Below, piece by piece: positions 1 through 10,818 of a stretch of 31,317 nucleotides of DNA (positions are counted from its first letter, which is position 1; the number at the start of each line of letters is the position of its first letter). A model generated the notes under the pieces. It ran no database searches. It saw nothing but the letters and a program-made list of their open reading frames with translations, and was not told the origin of the DNA. Source of the stretch: Lentzea aerocolonigenes (GTDB lineage: Bacteria; Actinomycetota; Actinomycetes; Mycobacteriales; Pseudonocardiaceae); NCBI RefSeq assembly GCF_000955955.1, contig NZ_JYJG01000300.1:1-31317 (forward strand), in the 5' to 3' direction. Both the position numbers and the translations under genes were made by a program.

Positions 1-38
1 CACGCCCAGGTCAGCGCGACCTAACGAAGTACTACTAG
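1..38 (+). repeat. Left arm of a 38-bp perfect terminal inverted repeat
   Basis: Bases 1-38 are the exact reverse complement of 31277-31314. The left arm is cut by the window edge, so the true repeat may be longer. The arm contains the TAG stop codon (35-37, minus strand) of the BKACE-type gene and, read outward, a second in-frame TAG, then GTACTTCGTT and a weak 5-bp stem (AGGTC/GACCT). No copy was seen inside the window. Confidence 0.9.
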
Positions 39-718
39 CTCGGAGCTTTGGACTTCTGGTTCCTGCGCGCCATCGCGATCAGCTCGGCGTTGGTCTTGGC
101 GGTGCGGCCGTCCGGCATGCGCAGCGTGTCCTCCAGGCCCATGCGCACGTGGTGTTCGAGCGTCGCGGCGTAGGTGAAGACGGGCCAGGCCGCGTCGTCG
201 CGGCCGTGCAGCAGGATCGGCAGGCCGAGCGGTTCCACCTGCCGCAGCAGGGTTTCCGCGGTCTGCTCGGTCGCCGTGACCGTGATCCGCGTGATGCCTG
301 CCGGCAGGTCTTCGAGCTGTGCCGGGCTTTCCACGACCAGTTCGACGGCCACGTTGACCTGGTGCAGGGCTTCGGCCAGCGTGCGCCAGCCCGGTTCGCC
401 GACGTGGACGCTCGCGATGTCCGGGCGTCCGGCGGCCAGCGGACCCCAGCTGGCGATCAGCGTGGCGCGGTTGCCTGGCACGTTCGTCGACACGCTGATC
501 TCGATGCCCGGCACGGCGGCGCGGACCGTGGCGATCGTCGTGGCCACCCCGGGGCCGACGAGCGTCGGTGCGCCGATGACGTCCCTCGGGTGGATGTGCA
601 CACTCGTGACGCCGAGTGCCGCGACGTCCGCGGCGTCCTCGGCGAGACGCACGGGGGTCAGCGGCAGGGCCGGGTGCTCCTCGGCTGTGCGGGAGCCGTT
701 CAGACAGGCTTGCAGCAC
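35..718 (-). CDS. BKACE-family enzyme (3-keto-5-aminohexanoate cleavage protein-like)
   Basis: This 227-aa protein resembles the beta-keto acid cleavage family (DUF849), zinc enzymes that condense a beta-keto acid with acetyl-CoA to give acetoacetate and a CoA thioester. Visible signatures are the N-terminal ACLNG strand (residues 4-8), the glutamate pair E13-E14, the metal-ligand pattern H41-x-H43-x-R45, and the C-terminal stretch VRMGLEDTL near residue 191. It is shorter than typical 270-280-aa members but close to compact actinobacterial homologues. The start is GTG at 718; an overlapping ATG at 718-720 is out of frame. The substrate cannot be inferred. The gene points out of the window and its stop lies within the terminal inverted repeat, so its 3' end deserves care. 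Confidence 0.8.
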   Translation of the reverse strand: MLQACLNGSRTAEEHPALPLTPVRLAEDAADVAALGVTSVHIHPRDVIGAPTLVGPGVATTIATVRAAVPGIEISVSTNVPGNRATLIASWGPLAAGRPDIASVHVGEPGWRTLAEALHQVNVAVELVVESPAQLEDLPAGITRITVTATEQTAETLLRQVEPLGLPILLHGRDDAAWPVFTYAATLEHHVRMGLEDTLRMPDGRTAKTNAELIAMARRNQKSKAPS

Positions 719-846
719 ATGTCATACGGTCCCACACAATCGTGGCAGCCGCGTTGCTCCAACGGGTTTCACCGCCGTTCTGCGGGCTTCGTGATCTGGC
801 ACCAGAATCGGCCGTGATCGCCCCACCTTCTGGAGGTAAGAAGATC

Positions 847-1071
847 ATGGCTGTCACCGTGAACCTCGACATGCTCCTCGACAAGGCTTACGAGAACCTC
901 CCGCTCACCGAGATCCTGGACGCCCCGGTCGACGCGCTGCAGGGCGTGAGCCCAGGTGACGCGGAGAAGCTGAAGGCCGCGTTCAACATCAAGACCGTGC
1001 GCGACCTGGGCACCAACAAGTACTTCCGCGCCGCCGTGACGTTGCTGGACCTGGAGTCCACGGCTCGTTAG
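847..1071 (+). CDS. Small helix-hairpin-helix-like protein, 74 aa
   Basis: The ATG at 847 is preceded by a strong Shine-Dalgarno sequence, GGAGGT at 832-837, with a 9-nt gap. The protein is acidic and mostly helical. Residues 20-60 (LTEILDAPVDALQGVSPGDA onward) have the short-helix, G-V, short-helix pattern of helix-hairpin-helix or DUF4332-like domains, followed by IKTVRDLGTNKYFRAA. Similar small proteins occur in actinobacteria and cyanobacteria without known function. The HhH resemblance suggests a nucleic acid or protein interaction role, but that is inference. Its stop codon overlaps that of the convergent GNAT gene by 3 nt. It has no signal peptide or membrane segment. Confidence 0.8.
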   Translation: MAVTVNLDMLLDKAYENLPLTEILDAPVDALQGVSPGDAEKLKAAFNIKTVRDLGTNKYFRAAVTLLDLESTAR

Positions 1072-1502
1072 AGCATGATCCGGTAGTGCACGAACGGCGT
1101 TTTCTCCGCGACCTGCTCGTAGAGCCGGCGGGCGGTCTCGTTCCACTCGCTGGTGTGCCAGTAGACGCGGCCGCACTCGCGCTGTTTCGCCCACTCCACG
1201 ACCGCCTCGATGAGCGCGCGGCCGGCACCCCGGCCGCGCGACTCGGGGGCGGTGAAGAGGTCCTGCAAGTAGCAGACGTCCTCGCCAGACGTGCTGGGGT
1301 GCTGGAAGAAGTGCGTGATGCCGACGACGGTGTCCTCGTCGCGGGCACATAGGGCGTGAATGGTTTTGTCCTGCAGGAACTTCTCCCACTTCTCGTCGTA
1401 GATCTCCGGCGCGAGCGTGCGTTCGTAGAAGGTGTTGTAACCCTCGAACAGCTCCTGCCACCTGGAGCGGTCAGCGGGCGTGAGCGGGCCGATCGCGATC
1501 AT
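1068..1502 (-). CDS. GNAT family N-acetyltransferase
   Basis: A 144-aa single-domain GNAT protein that transfers an acetyl group from acetyl-CoA to an unknown amine. The acetyl-CoA pyrophosphate loop is visible as SRGRGAGRALIEAV, after a YLQDLFTAPE strand, and the C-terminal WNETARRLYEQV helix is typical. I chose the ATG at 1502 (MIAIGPLTPADRSRW) because AAAGGA lies about 6 nt upstream on the minus strand; a GTG at 1535 would add 11 residues that look unlike the family. The gene is divergent from the SWIM gene, with only 41 bp between starts, so a promoter region is shared. Its 3' end overlaps the small HhH-like gene. Confidence 0.85.
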   Translation of the reverse strand: MIAIGPLTPADRSRWQELFEGYNTFYERTLAPEIYDEKWEKFLQDKTIHALCARDEDTVVGITHFFQHPSTSGEDVCYLQDLFTAPESRGRGAGRALIEAVVEWAKQRECGRVYWHTSEWNETARRLYEQVAEKTPFVHYRIML

Positions 1503-1543
1503 GTTGATCCTTTGCTTTGGTTCTTCTCGGTTCACCCGGTTGG

Positions 1544-1974
1544 ATGACCACCGTGTCGACGACCCTCACCACCGAGCTGCTGCTGCACCGCGCGGGCACC
1601 AAGTCGTACTGGCGCGGGCTGACCTACCGCGACGCCGTGCAGTCCCTGCGGGTGCACAGCCGGCACGTGGCGGCTCGGGTGCGGGGCAGCGACGAGGCGG
1701 CGTACGCGGTGGAGCTGTCGTGGTCGGGCACGCATCTGGTGGGCGAGTGCAGCTGCCCGCACGGGTCGGAGGGGTTCTTCTGCAAGCACTGCGTGGCGGT
1801 CGGGCTGGTGCTGCTGGACCGCGGTGAGACGGTGCCGCCGCCGGACGCCGAGGACGTCGAGCTGCGCGACGTGCTGAGAGCCTTGCCCGCAGAGGTCCTG
1901 CGCGACCTGCTGTACGACCAGGCCGCCGGGGACCTCAAGCTGCGGGCGCGGATCATGTCGTCGCTCTCGAAGAA

Positions 1975-1978
<4 letters not shown>
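1544..1978 (+). CDS. SWIM zinc finger domain protein, short form
   Basis: A 144-aa protein with a clear SWIM motif: C69-x-C71-x8-C80-x-H82 within GECSCPHG and FFCKHC. SWIM domains bind zinc and often contact DNA or partner proteins. Many actinobacterial SWIM proteins are several hundred residues long, often next to SNF2 helicases. This one is short, with only a helical tail (VLRALPAEVLRDLLYDQAAG) after the finger. The ATG at 1544 was chosen because upstream in-frame sequence enters the divergent GNAT leader; no strong ribosome-binding site is visible. The stop codon overlaps that of the next, convergent GNAT gene by 4 nt. No helicase partner is in the window. Confidence 0.8.
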
Positions 1979-6083
<4,105 letters not shown>

Positions 6084-6087
6084 TCGC

Positions 6088-6645
6088 TCAAGCGTAGAGC
6101 TTGCGTCCGTCCGCCAGCATGTCGACGAACTGCGCGATGCGGCGTTGCCTCGTCTCGGTCCGTTTCGCGTCGTGGATGCGCAGCAGGATCGCGTACCGGT
6201 TCTGGCTGTTCAGCGCCTCGAACGCCTGCTTGGCCTTCTCGTTGGCGTTGAGGGCTTCGACGAGGTCCTGCGGCACCTCGATCGTCGCCGGACCCGCGTA
6301 GGCCGCCTCCCAGCGCCCGTCGGCTTTGGCCCTCTCGATCTCCTTCAGGCCCGCCGGCAGCATCTTGCCCTGCGCGATCAGCTCCTCGACCTTGGCGCAG
6401 TTGCGTTTGGACCACCTGCTGCGCGACTTCCGCGGCGTCCACCGCTGCGAGTAGTAGGTCTCGTCGATCGACCGCACCAGCCCGTCGATCCACCCGTGGC
6501 AGAGCGCGACGTCCAGCGCCTCGTCGTAGGTGATCGTCTTGATCTTCGAGCTCTTCTTGGCGTACTTCATCCACAGTTCGGTTTCGGTGGCGCCGTTCTC
6601 GTGCAACCACGCGTCGAACTCGTCCGGTCCCTCGAAGACGATCAA
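6088..6645 (-). CDS. YdeI/OmpD-associated (OmdA) family protein
   Basis: A 185-aa protein of the YdeI/OmdA family, sometimes linked to resistance to cationic peptides or oxidants but biochemically poorly defined. Signatures are LWMKYAKKSSKIKTITYDEA, the strongly conserved LCHGWIDGLVRSID (residues about 49-62), the RWTPRKSRSRWSKRN block and the basic C-terminal OmdA helix (AKRTETRQRRIAQFV). It begins with the rare codon TTG at 6645, supported by AGGAGGG 4 nt upstream (6650-6656). That TTG overlaps the TGA of the preceding LppU-like gene as TTGA, which points to coupled translation. Confidence 0.85.
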   Translation of the reverse strand: MIVFEGPDEFDAWLHENGATETELWMKYAKKSSKIKTITYDEALDVALCHGWIDGLVRSIDETYYSQRWTPRKSRSRWSKRNCAKVEELIAQGKMLPAGLKEIERAKADGRWEAAYAGPATIEVPQDLVEALNANEKAKQAFEALNSQNRYAILLRIHDAKRTETRQRRIAQFVDMLADGRKLYA

Positions 6646-7217
6646 CGCACCCTCCTCAGGCAGAGCGTCATCTCCTCATAGGGAACACCGAGTTCGGCCT
6701 CCGCGGGACAACTTTCTTTTTCCACGCCAACTACCTGCACGTTCACCCGCGGCGCCGTGCAGTCGAACTTGGACACGACCGATCGCTGGAGGTCGTCCGC
6801 GTCCAGCTCGAAGCAGTCGCCCTGCGCGGCGTTGGGCAGCAGGCACAACGCCGCGTTGTGCCTGGTGTCGCGCAACACCTTGTAGTCGCCGCGTGGGCAC
6901 TCGCCGCTGGTGTTGGTCAGCACGGTTCCCACTTTGAGGGCCGCTTTCTGGTTCTCGCAGTCGATGAGCGTCAGGCCCAGGTCGTTCTCGCCCGGCCCGT
7001 TGAACCTGACGCAGCTGCCCTTCTCGGCCTTCGAGTAGTCCGTGAGGAACAGGGACTCCGCTGTCTTCGGTGCCGGCGCGTCGTCGTTGGTGAAGAACCA
7101 CCACAGGACGCCGTAGGCCAGCACGGCGAGTACGCACACCATCACGGTCTGTCTGACAACCACGCGGCGGATTATGGCGGCGAAAACCCGGTGGCGCTCG
7201 GCGACTTCGTTGGCCAC
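6642..7217 (-). CDS. LppU/SCO3897-like membrane-anchored protein
   Basis: A 191-aa protein with one N-terminal membrane anchor (TVMVCVLAVLAYGVLWWFF, about residues 24-42) and an extracytoplasmic part holding two cysteine-bearing repeats. The pattern GSCVRF, DCENQ, GECPRGDY, ALCLLPNAAQGDCF, FDCTA, SCPAE, MTLCL resembles the actinobacterial LppU/SCO3897 family of unknown function, whose cysteines probably form disulfides. GTG 7217 lies only 11 bp from the divergent GNAT ATG at 7229, so the true start may be a later GTG such as V11 or V18-V20, which would still keep the TM segment. It is first in a tight minus-strand run with the YdeI-like gene and the 214-aa protein. Confidence 0.75.
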   Translation of the reverse strand: MANEVAERHRVFAAIIRRVVVRQTVMVCVLAVLAYGVLWWFFTNDDAPAPKTAESLFLTDYSKAEKGSCVRFNGPGENDLGLTLIDCENQKAALKVGTVLTNTSGECPRGDYKVLRDTRHNAALCLLPNAAQGDCFELDADDLQRSVVSKFDCTAPRVNVQVVGVEKESCPAEAELGVPYEEMTLCLRRVR

Positions 7218-7228
7218 AGTGCGGGGTC

Positions 7229-7711
7229 ATGCTGATCCGCAGGGAAACACCCGCAGACGTCGACGCCATCCGCGATGTCACCAACCTCGCCTTCAAGAAC
7301 GGGCCGGAGGCGCCGCTCGTGGACTGGCTGCGCGCCGACGAGGGCTGGATCCCGGAGTTCTCGCTCGTCGCGGACGGAGTTGTCGGGCACGTCGTCGGCA
7401 CTCGCGGCTACATCGGCGAGGACTTCCCGGCGCTCGGGATCGGGCCGCTCAGCGTGCACCCGGACCACCAGCGCGGCGGCGTCGGCAAGGCGCTGATGCA
7501 CGCTGTTCTCGGGGCGGCGGAGGCACGGGGTGAGCGCGCGGTCATCCTGTTGGGCGATCCTCGGTACTACTCGCGGTTCGGCTTCTCCCTGGCTTCGGAG
7601 TTCGGGATCACGCCGCCGGAACCCGCGTGGGCACCGCATTTCCAGGCCCGGCTGTTCGGTGACGTCCCGGCGGGTCCGTTCCGGTACGCGGAGCCGTTCA
7701 ACCGACTTTGA
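7229..7711 (+). CDS. YhbS-like GNAT N-acetyltransferase
   Basis: A 160-aa GNAT protein. The acetyl-CoA loop is SVHPDHQRGGVGKALMHAV, and the VILLGDPRYYSRFGFSLASE segment (residues about 107-126) is diagnostic of the YhbS-like subgroup. The substrate is unknown. The ATG at 7229 is preceded by GGGG. The gene diverges from the LppU-like gene and overlaps the convergent lysozyme-like gene by 14 bp at its 3' end. Confidence 0.88.
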   Translation: MLIRRETPADVDAIRDVTNLAFKNGPEAPLVDWLRADEGWIPEFSLVADGVVGHVVGTRGYIGEDFPALGIGPLSVHPDHQRGGVGKALMHAVLGAAEARGERAVILLGDPRYYSRFGFSLASEFGITPPEPAWAPHFQARLFGDVPAGPFRYAEPFNRL

Positions 7712-8834
7712 GGACTTCGCCGTCAGCCTTGCGCGCGTAGACCGTGCCGTCCGGCTGGGCGGACACGGTGTCGATGAAACGGCTGCTGCTCAACGGTTCC
7801 CATGCTGTGGTGAGGTGGTGCGGGCGGCCGTCGATCACCGTGTACAGGCCGATCGTCCCATCAGGACGGAGCACCGCTTCCGGTGAGCTGTCCAGGCCGG
7901 TCGCGATCTCGCGCCACGCACCCGCCTCGTTGACCATGAGCGCGGCACCGGACCGCGCATAGACCGCAACCGACCCATCTGGGCGCACGATCGCGGACAG
8001 CTTGCCGACGGCAAACCCAGGCGGGCTCAGCGGAATCGATCCCGATTGGCTGGCCCCCTGGGGGGAGCTACCCCCCATCCCAATCATCGCAGCAGGGTCT
8101 GACAATTTCGCCACGCTGCCATCAGCCATCACGACGTACAGCGCGACCGTCCCATCAGGACGTATCACCGCTTCGGGATCGCCCGCCACACCGGAAGCGA
8201 CCTGCTGCCACACGCCGTCGGACAAGCGCATGACCTCACCGCGCTTGGTTCGCGCGAAAACAAATCTCCCTGCCACAGACGGACGGCCAACGAAGTCGCG
8301 GGATGTGCTCAGCCGCTCTCCGTCAACCCGGACATCGCCGTCCTCCACCACGTAGACGGCACCACCCACGACCTCGGGCCCACCCTGCCACGCCTGCCGC
8401 AGCATCGACTCGGCACGGTCCACGGCCTGGTCGTACCGCTGCGGACAGCAGGACCGCTGCACCTCGTCCGCGAGCAGCCCCGGTGTGAGATCCGGCCGAT
8501 CCACCTTCACCGCGTACTCGAAGAACCGGTGCGCGGCATAGGAGACGTCCATGATCTGCTCGGGCGACCCCCAGCCCATCGAAGGCCGCTGCTGGAACAC
8601 GCCCAGCGAATCGCTGTCGCCGCACGCGAGGTTGTTCATGTGCGACTCGACCCACCCGGCCTCGAACCCGGCGAGCATCACCTTGTCACTGACGCGCAAT
8701 GACAAACCAACGGCGTGTACGGCCCGGATCACGTCCGGGTCGTGCACGCCGGGAACTCTGCAGGAGATCGTGCGCGGCAGGGCCTCAGCCGTGCCGGCCA
8801 TCAGCAGCAGGAAGACCAGCGCGAGCCTGAGCAC
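7698..8834 (-). CDS. Secreted lysozyme-like protein with C-terminal beta-propeller-like repeats
   Basis: A 378-aa exported protein. The GTG at 8834 gives a clean signal peptide (LRLALVFLLLMAGTAEA). Residues about 30-135 hold a transglycosylase/lysozyme-like domain with the actinobacterial motif FEAGWVESHMNNLACGD, then SLGVFQQRPSMGWGSPEQ. E58 or E63 is the candidate catalytic acid; the substrate is presumably peptidoglycan. From about residue 150 come repeats of the form PEAVIRPDGTVALYVVMADG, like PLL/tectonin-type sugar-binding propellers. A palindromic DNA element is embedded in the linker between blades (8044-8085). It starts 38 bp after the GH9 gene stop, so the two are probably cotranscribed. 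Frame extension to 8948 is rejected because it would bury the signal peptide. Confidence 0.8.
   Translation of the reverse strand: MLRLALVFLLLMAGTAEALPRTISCRVPGVHDPDVIRAVHAVGLSLRVSDKVMLAGFEAGWVESHMNNLACGDSDSLGVFQQRPSMGWGSPEQIMDVSYAAHRFFEYAVKVDRPDLTPGLLADEVQRSCCPQRYDQAVDRAESMLRQAWQGGPEVVGGAVYVVEDGDVRVDGERLSTSRDFVGRPSVAGRFVFARTKRGEVMRLSDGVWQQVASGVAGDPEAVIRPDGTVALYVVMADGSVAKLSDPAAMIGMGGSSPQGASQSGSIPLSPPGFAVGKLSAIVRPDGSVAVYARSGAALMVNEAGAWREIATGLDSSPEAVLRPDGTIGLYTVIDGRPHHLTTAWEPLSSSRFIDTVSAQPDGTVYARKADGEVLKVG
8044..8085. repeat. REP-like nested palindrome inside a coding linker
   Basis: An outer pair, GATTGG (8044-8049) and CCAATC (8080-8085), encloses a perfect 7-bp inner stem, TGGGGGG (8059-8065) and CCCCCCA (8071-8077), with an AGCTA loop. 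It is translated in frame as a Gly/Ser-rich linker. It looks like a repetitive extragenic palindrome inserted into a tolerant site; only one copy is in the window. Confidence 0.6.
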
Positions 8835-8872
8835 AAGTCCGAATTGGACACCCAGGCTCGCGCCGGCGCCAC

Positions 8873-10726
8873 TCAGCCGTTGGCGATCAGCGAGAAGCCG
8901 AGCACGCCCGTCGCGGTGAAGTCGATCGCGGGCTCGGAGCTCGGCCACGACCTCAGGTCATCGGCGAACACCGACTTCGCCGAGTTGAACTCGACCGTGT
9001 ACGGCTTGGTGCAGGCCACGGACCCCTCCGGCATCTCGCCGAGGTCCTCGAACAGCGTGGCGTCGTTCGGACCGTTGATCACCGCGCCGACGAGCACCTT
9101 CGAGCCGCCGTTGATCGAGCCGGACAGGTTCGCCGCCTGGTGGTGCGGGCACTCCGGGAACTTCGCGCCGACGCCGACGATCAGCGACGTGCCCCAGGCG
9201 TTCGTGCCGAGCGCGAAGCCGCGCTGCTGCGTGCCGAACGTCCGGTACTCAGCGGACCCGGTCACCTTCTCGTAGAGGGCGGCCGTCGTGATGAAGCCGA
9301 ACGTGCGCGAGCCGACGTCCCACGTCTCGACGTTGGCGGCGGTGCGGAACGGTGAGCTCTTGGCCGCGTCAGCACCCTGCCGCAGCTGCCGCTTGATGTC
9401 GCCGACGATCTGCGACTCGGTCACCTCGGCTCCAGGCACGCCTTTCTTCAGCAACCCGGCGAGGTCTGCGTGGCCCAAAGCGGAGATGTTGTAGACGTTC
9501 AACGTGTCCGGGTCAGCGGTGGCCAGGAACTCCTTGGCCCAGTGGGCCGCCGCCTTCGCGAACTGGTTGTAGCGCTTGTCGTTCAACGCCTTCGCGGCCA
9601 ACGCCAGCTGCGTCGCGCCGAACTCCATGTCGTCGGTCCAGGAGCCCTCGGGGTAGTAGGCGTGCGGGAACGCCGTCACGAGCTCGCCGGGGTTGTCGGT
9701 CTTGGCGAGCGCGAAGAGCTTCGCGGCCTTCTCGAGGTACTCGCACGCGAGACGCGGGTTGCGGCGAGCCTCGATCTGCGCGGCCACCGCGAACGAGCCG
9801 GCCACCCGCCCGACCAGGTTCGGGCTGATCTTCTCGCCCGGCTTGTTGGCGGCGAACACCGGCCGGTGCTTGATGTAGTACTGGCTGTCCCCCGGCTTCA
9901 CGTCGAGCTTGTCGTCGGCCTCGGGCAGCCGCCACACGTCGTGGTCGCCGACGAACCCGAACTCCTCGGAGCCCGTGCCGATGCCGACCTGCGCGTAGAG
10001 CACGCCGGACTTCTCGTCCCACGCCTTGTCGAGCCACTTCAAGCCGAACTCGGCCTCGTCGTAGAGCGCGTCGTTGTGCTTGTTGCGCAACGCCAGCAGC
10101 ATCGACGCCGTGGAGTACGACGACGCGTGCGTGAACTTCACGAAGTCACCCGCGTCGAACCAGCCGCCCTCCAGGTCGACCTTCACACCCGTCGGCTTCA
10201 GCGGCGCCGCGATCTCGTCGCCGCCCTCGCCCTTGAACACCGGCTCCTCGTAGACCGCGGCCGAGCGGTCGGTGAGGTGCGAAGGCTTGCGGTTCAGCCG
10301 CCCCGGGATGACGGACGCGCCGTCCCGCTGAGCCTGGAAGAACTCGACGGTGCTGTTCGCAACGGGCTGGAACAGCTTGTTCAAGGAGTCGACCTTGAAC
10401 GTCGTGGAGGTCGTCGAACCGACCTTGATCCGGTACGTGCCGGCGGTCTTGAGAGCCGAGAAGTCGATCGGGTGCACGGCGGGGAACTTGTCGCTCCACG
10501 AACCCGTCGAGGCACCCGTCTTGCCGGTCAGCACGGTCTTCCCGCGGCTGTCGACAACGGTGAACTTGGTGTTCGCGGCCCCGCCGAGCACGTACGCGTG
10601 CTTCGCCTCAGCGGTGCCGAAACCGATCTGGTCCAGCCTGATCTGCCCGGTGGGGGCGGCCTGAGCAGGCGCCACGACCACACCTGAGAGCACTGCGGCG
10701 ACGAGAGCCGCACGTCTGATGCGCAT
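8873..10726 (-). CDS. Secreted glycoside hydrolase family 9 endoglucanase
   Basis: A 617-aa exported enzyme predicted to cut beta-1,4-glucan by the inverting GH9 mechanism. Residues 1-23 are a signal peptide ending AQA. Residues about 27-115 form the CelD-type N-terminal Ig-like domain (IRLDQIGFGTAEAKHAYV). The (alpha/alpha)6 catalytic domain follows with GGWFDAGDFVKF (D191 and D194, the base and its partner) and the C-terminal acid region WPSSEPAIDF (E598). No carbohydrate-binding module is seen. GGGAG lies about 10 nt before the ATG at 10726. A CsnR-like palindrome is 42-58 bp upstream, consistent with sugar-responsive repression. Substrate could be cellulose, beta-glucan or, given the operator, a chitosan-type polymer; that is inference. 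Confidence 0.93.
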   Translation of the reverse strand: MRIRRAALVAAVLSGVVVAPAQAAPTGQIRLDQIGFGTAEAKHAYVLGGAANTKFTVVDSRGKTVLTGKTGASTGSWSDKFPAVHPIDFSALKTAGTYRIKVGSTTSTTFKVDSLNKLFQPVANSTVEFFQAQRDGASVIPGRLNRKPSHLTDRSAAVYEEPVFKGEGGDEIAAPLKPTGVKVDLEGGWFDAGDFVKFTHASSYSTASMLLALRNKHNDALYDEAEFGLKWLDKAWDEKSGVLYAQVGIGTGSEEFGFVGDHDVWRLPEADDKLDVKPGDSQYYIKHRPVFAANKPGEKISPNLVGRVAGSFAVAAQIEARRNPRLACEYLEKAAKLFALAKTDNPGELVTAFPHAYYPEGSWTDDMEFGATQLALAAKALNDKRYNQFAKAAAHWAKEFLATADPDTLNVYNISALGHADLAGLLKKGVPGAEVTESQIVGDIKRQLRQGADAAKSSPFRTAANVETWDVGSRTFGFITTAALYEKVTGSAEYRTFGTQQRGFALGTNAWGTSLIVGVGAKFPECPHHQAANLSGSINGGSKVLVGAVINGPNDATLFEDLGEMPEGSVACTKPYTVEFNSAKSVFADDLRSWPSSEPAIDFTATGVLGFSLIANG

Positions 10727-10767
10727 GAGGGGAACTCCCGGTCCAGGCCTCGACGGATGGCCTACGG

Positions 10768-10784
10768 TTAAGAAAGTTTCCTAA
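10768..10784. promoter_or_regulatory. CsnR-like operator upstream of GH9 gene
   Basis: TTAAGAAAGTTTCCTAA is a 17-bp near-palindrome with one mismatched pair. Its core AAGAAAGTTTCCT differs by one base from AGGAAAGTTTCCT, the operator I know for the ROK-family repressor CsnR of the Streptomyces chitosanase gene. It lies 42-58 bp upstream of the GH9 start, where a repressor would overlap the promoter. Confidence 0.6.
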
Positions 10785-10818
10785 TAGTTCGCAGCAGACT
10801 AGCCGCCCAAACCGGACA

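Noticed and set aside
1503..1535. GNAT start at GTG 1535
   Set aside because: The extra residues are polar and not family-like, and the ATG at 1502 has a better ribosome-binding site.
8835..8948. Extension of the lysozyme-like protein upstream to 8948
   Set aside because: It would overlap the end of the GH9 gene and put a polar Arg-rich stretch before the signal peptide.
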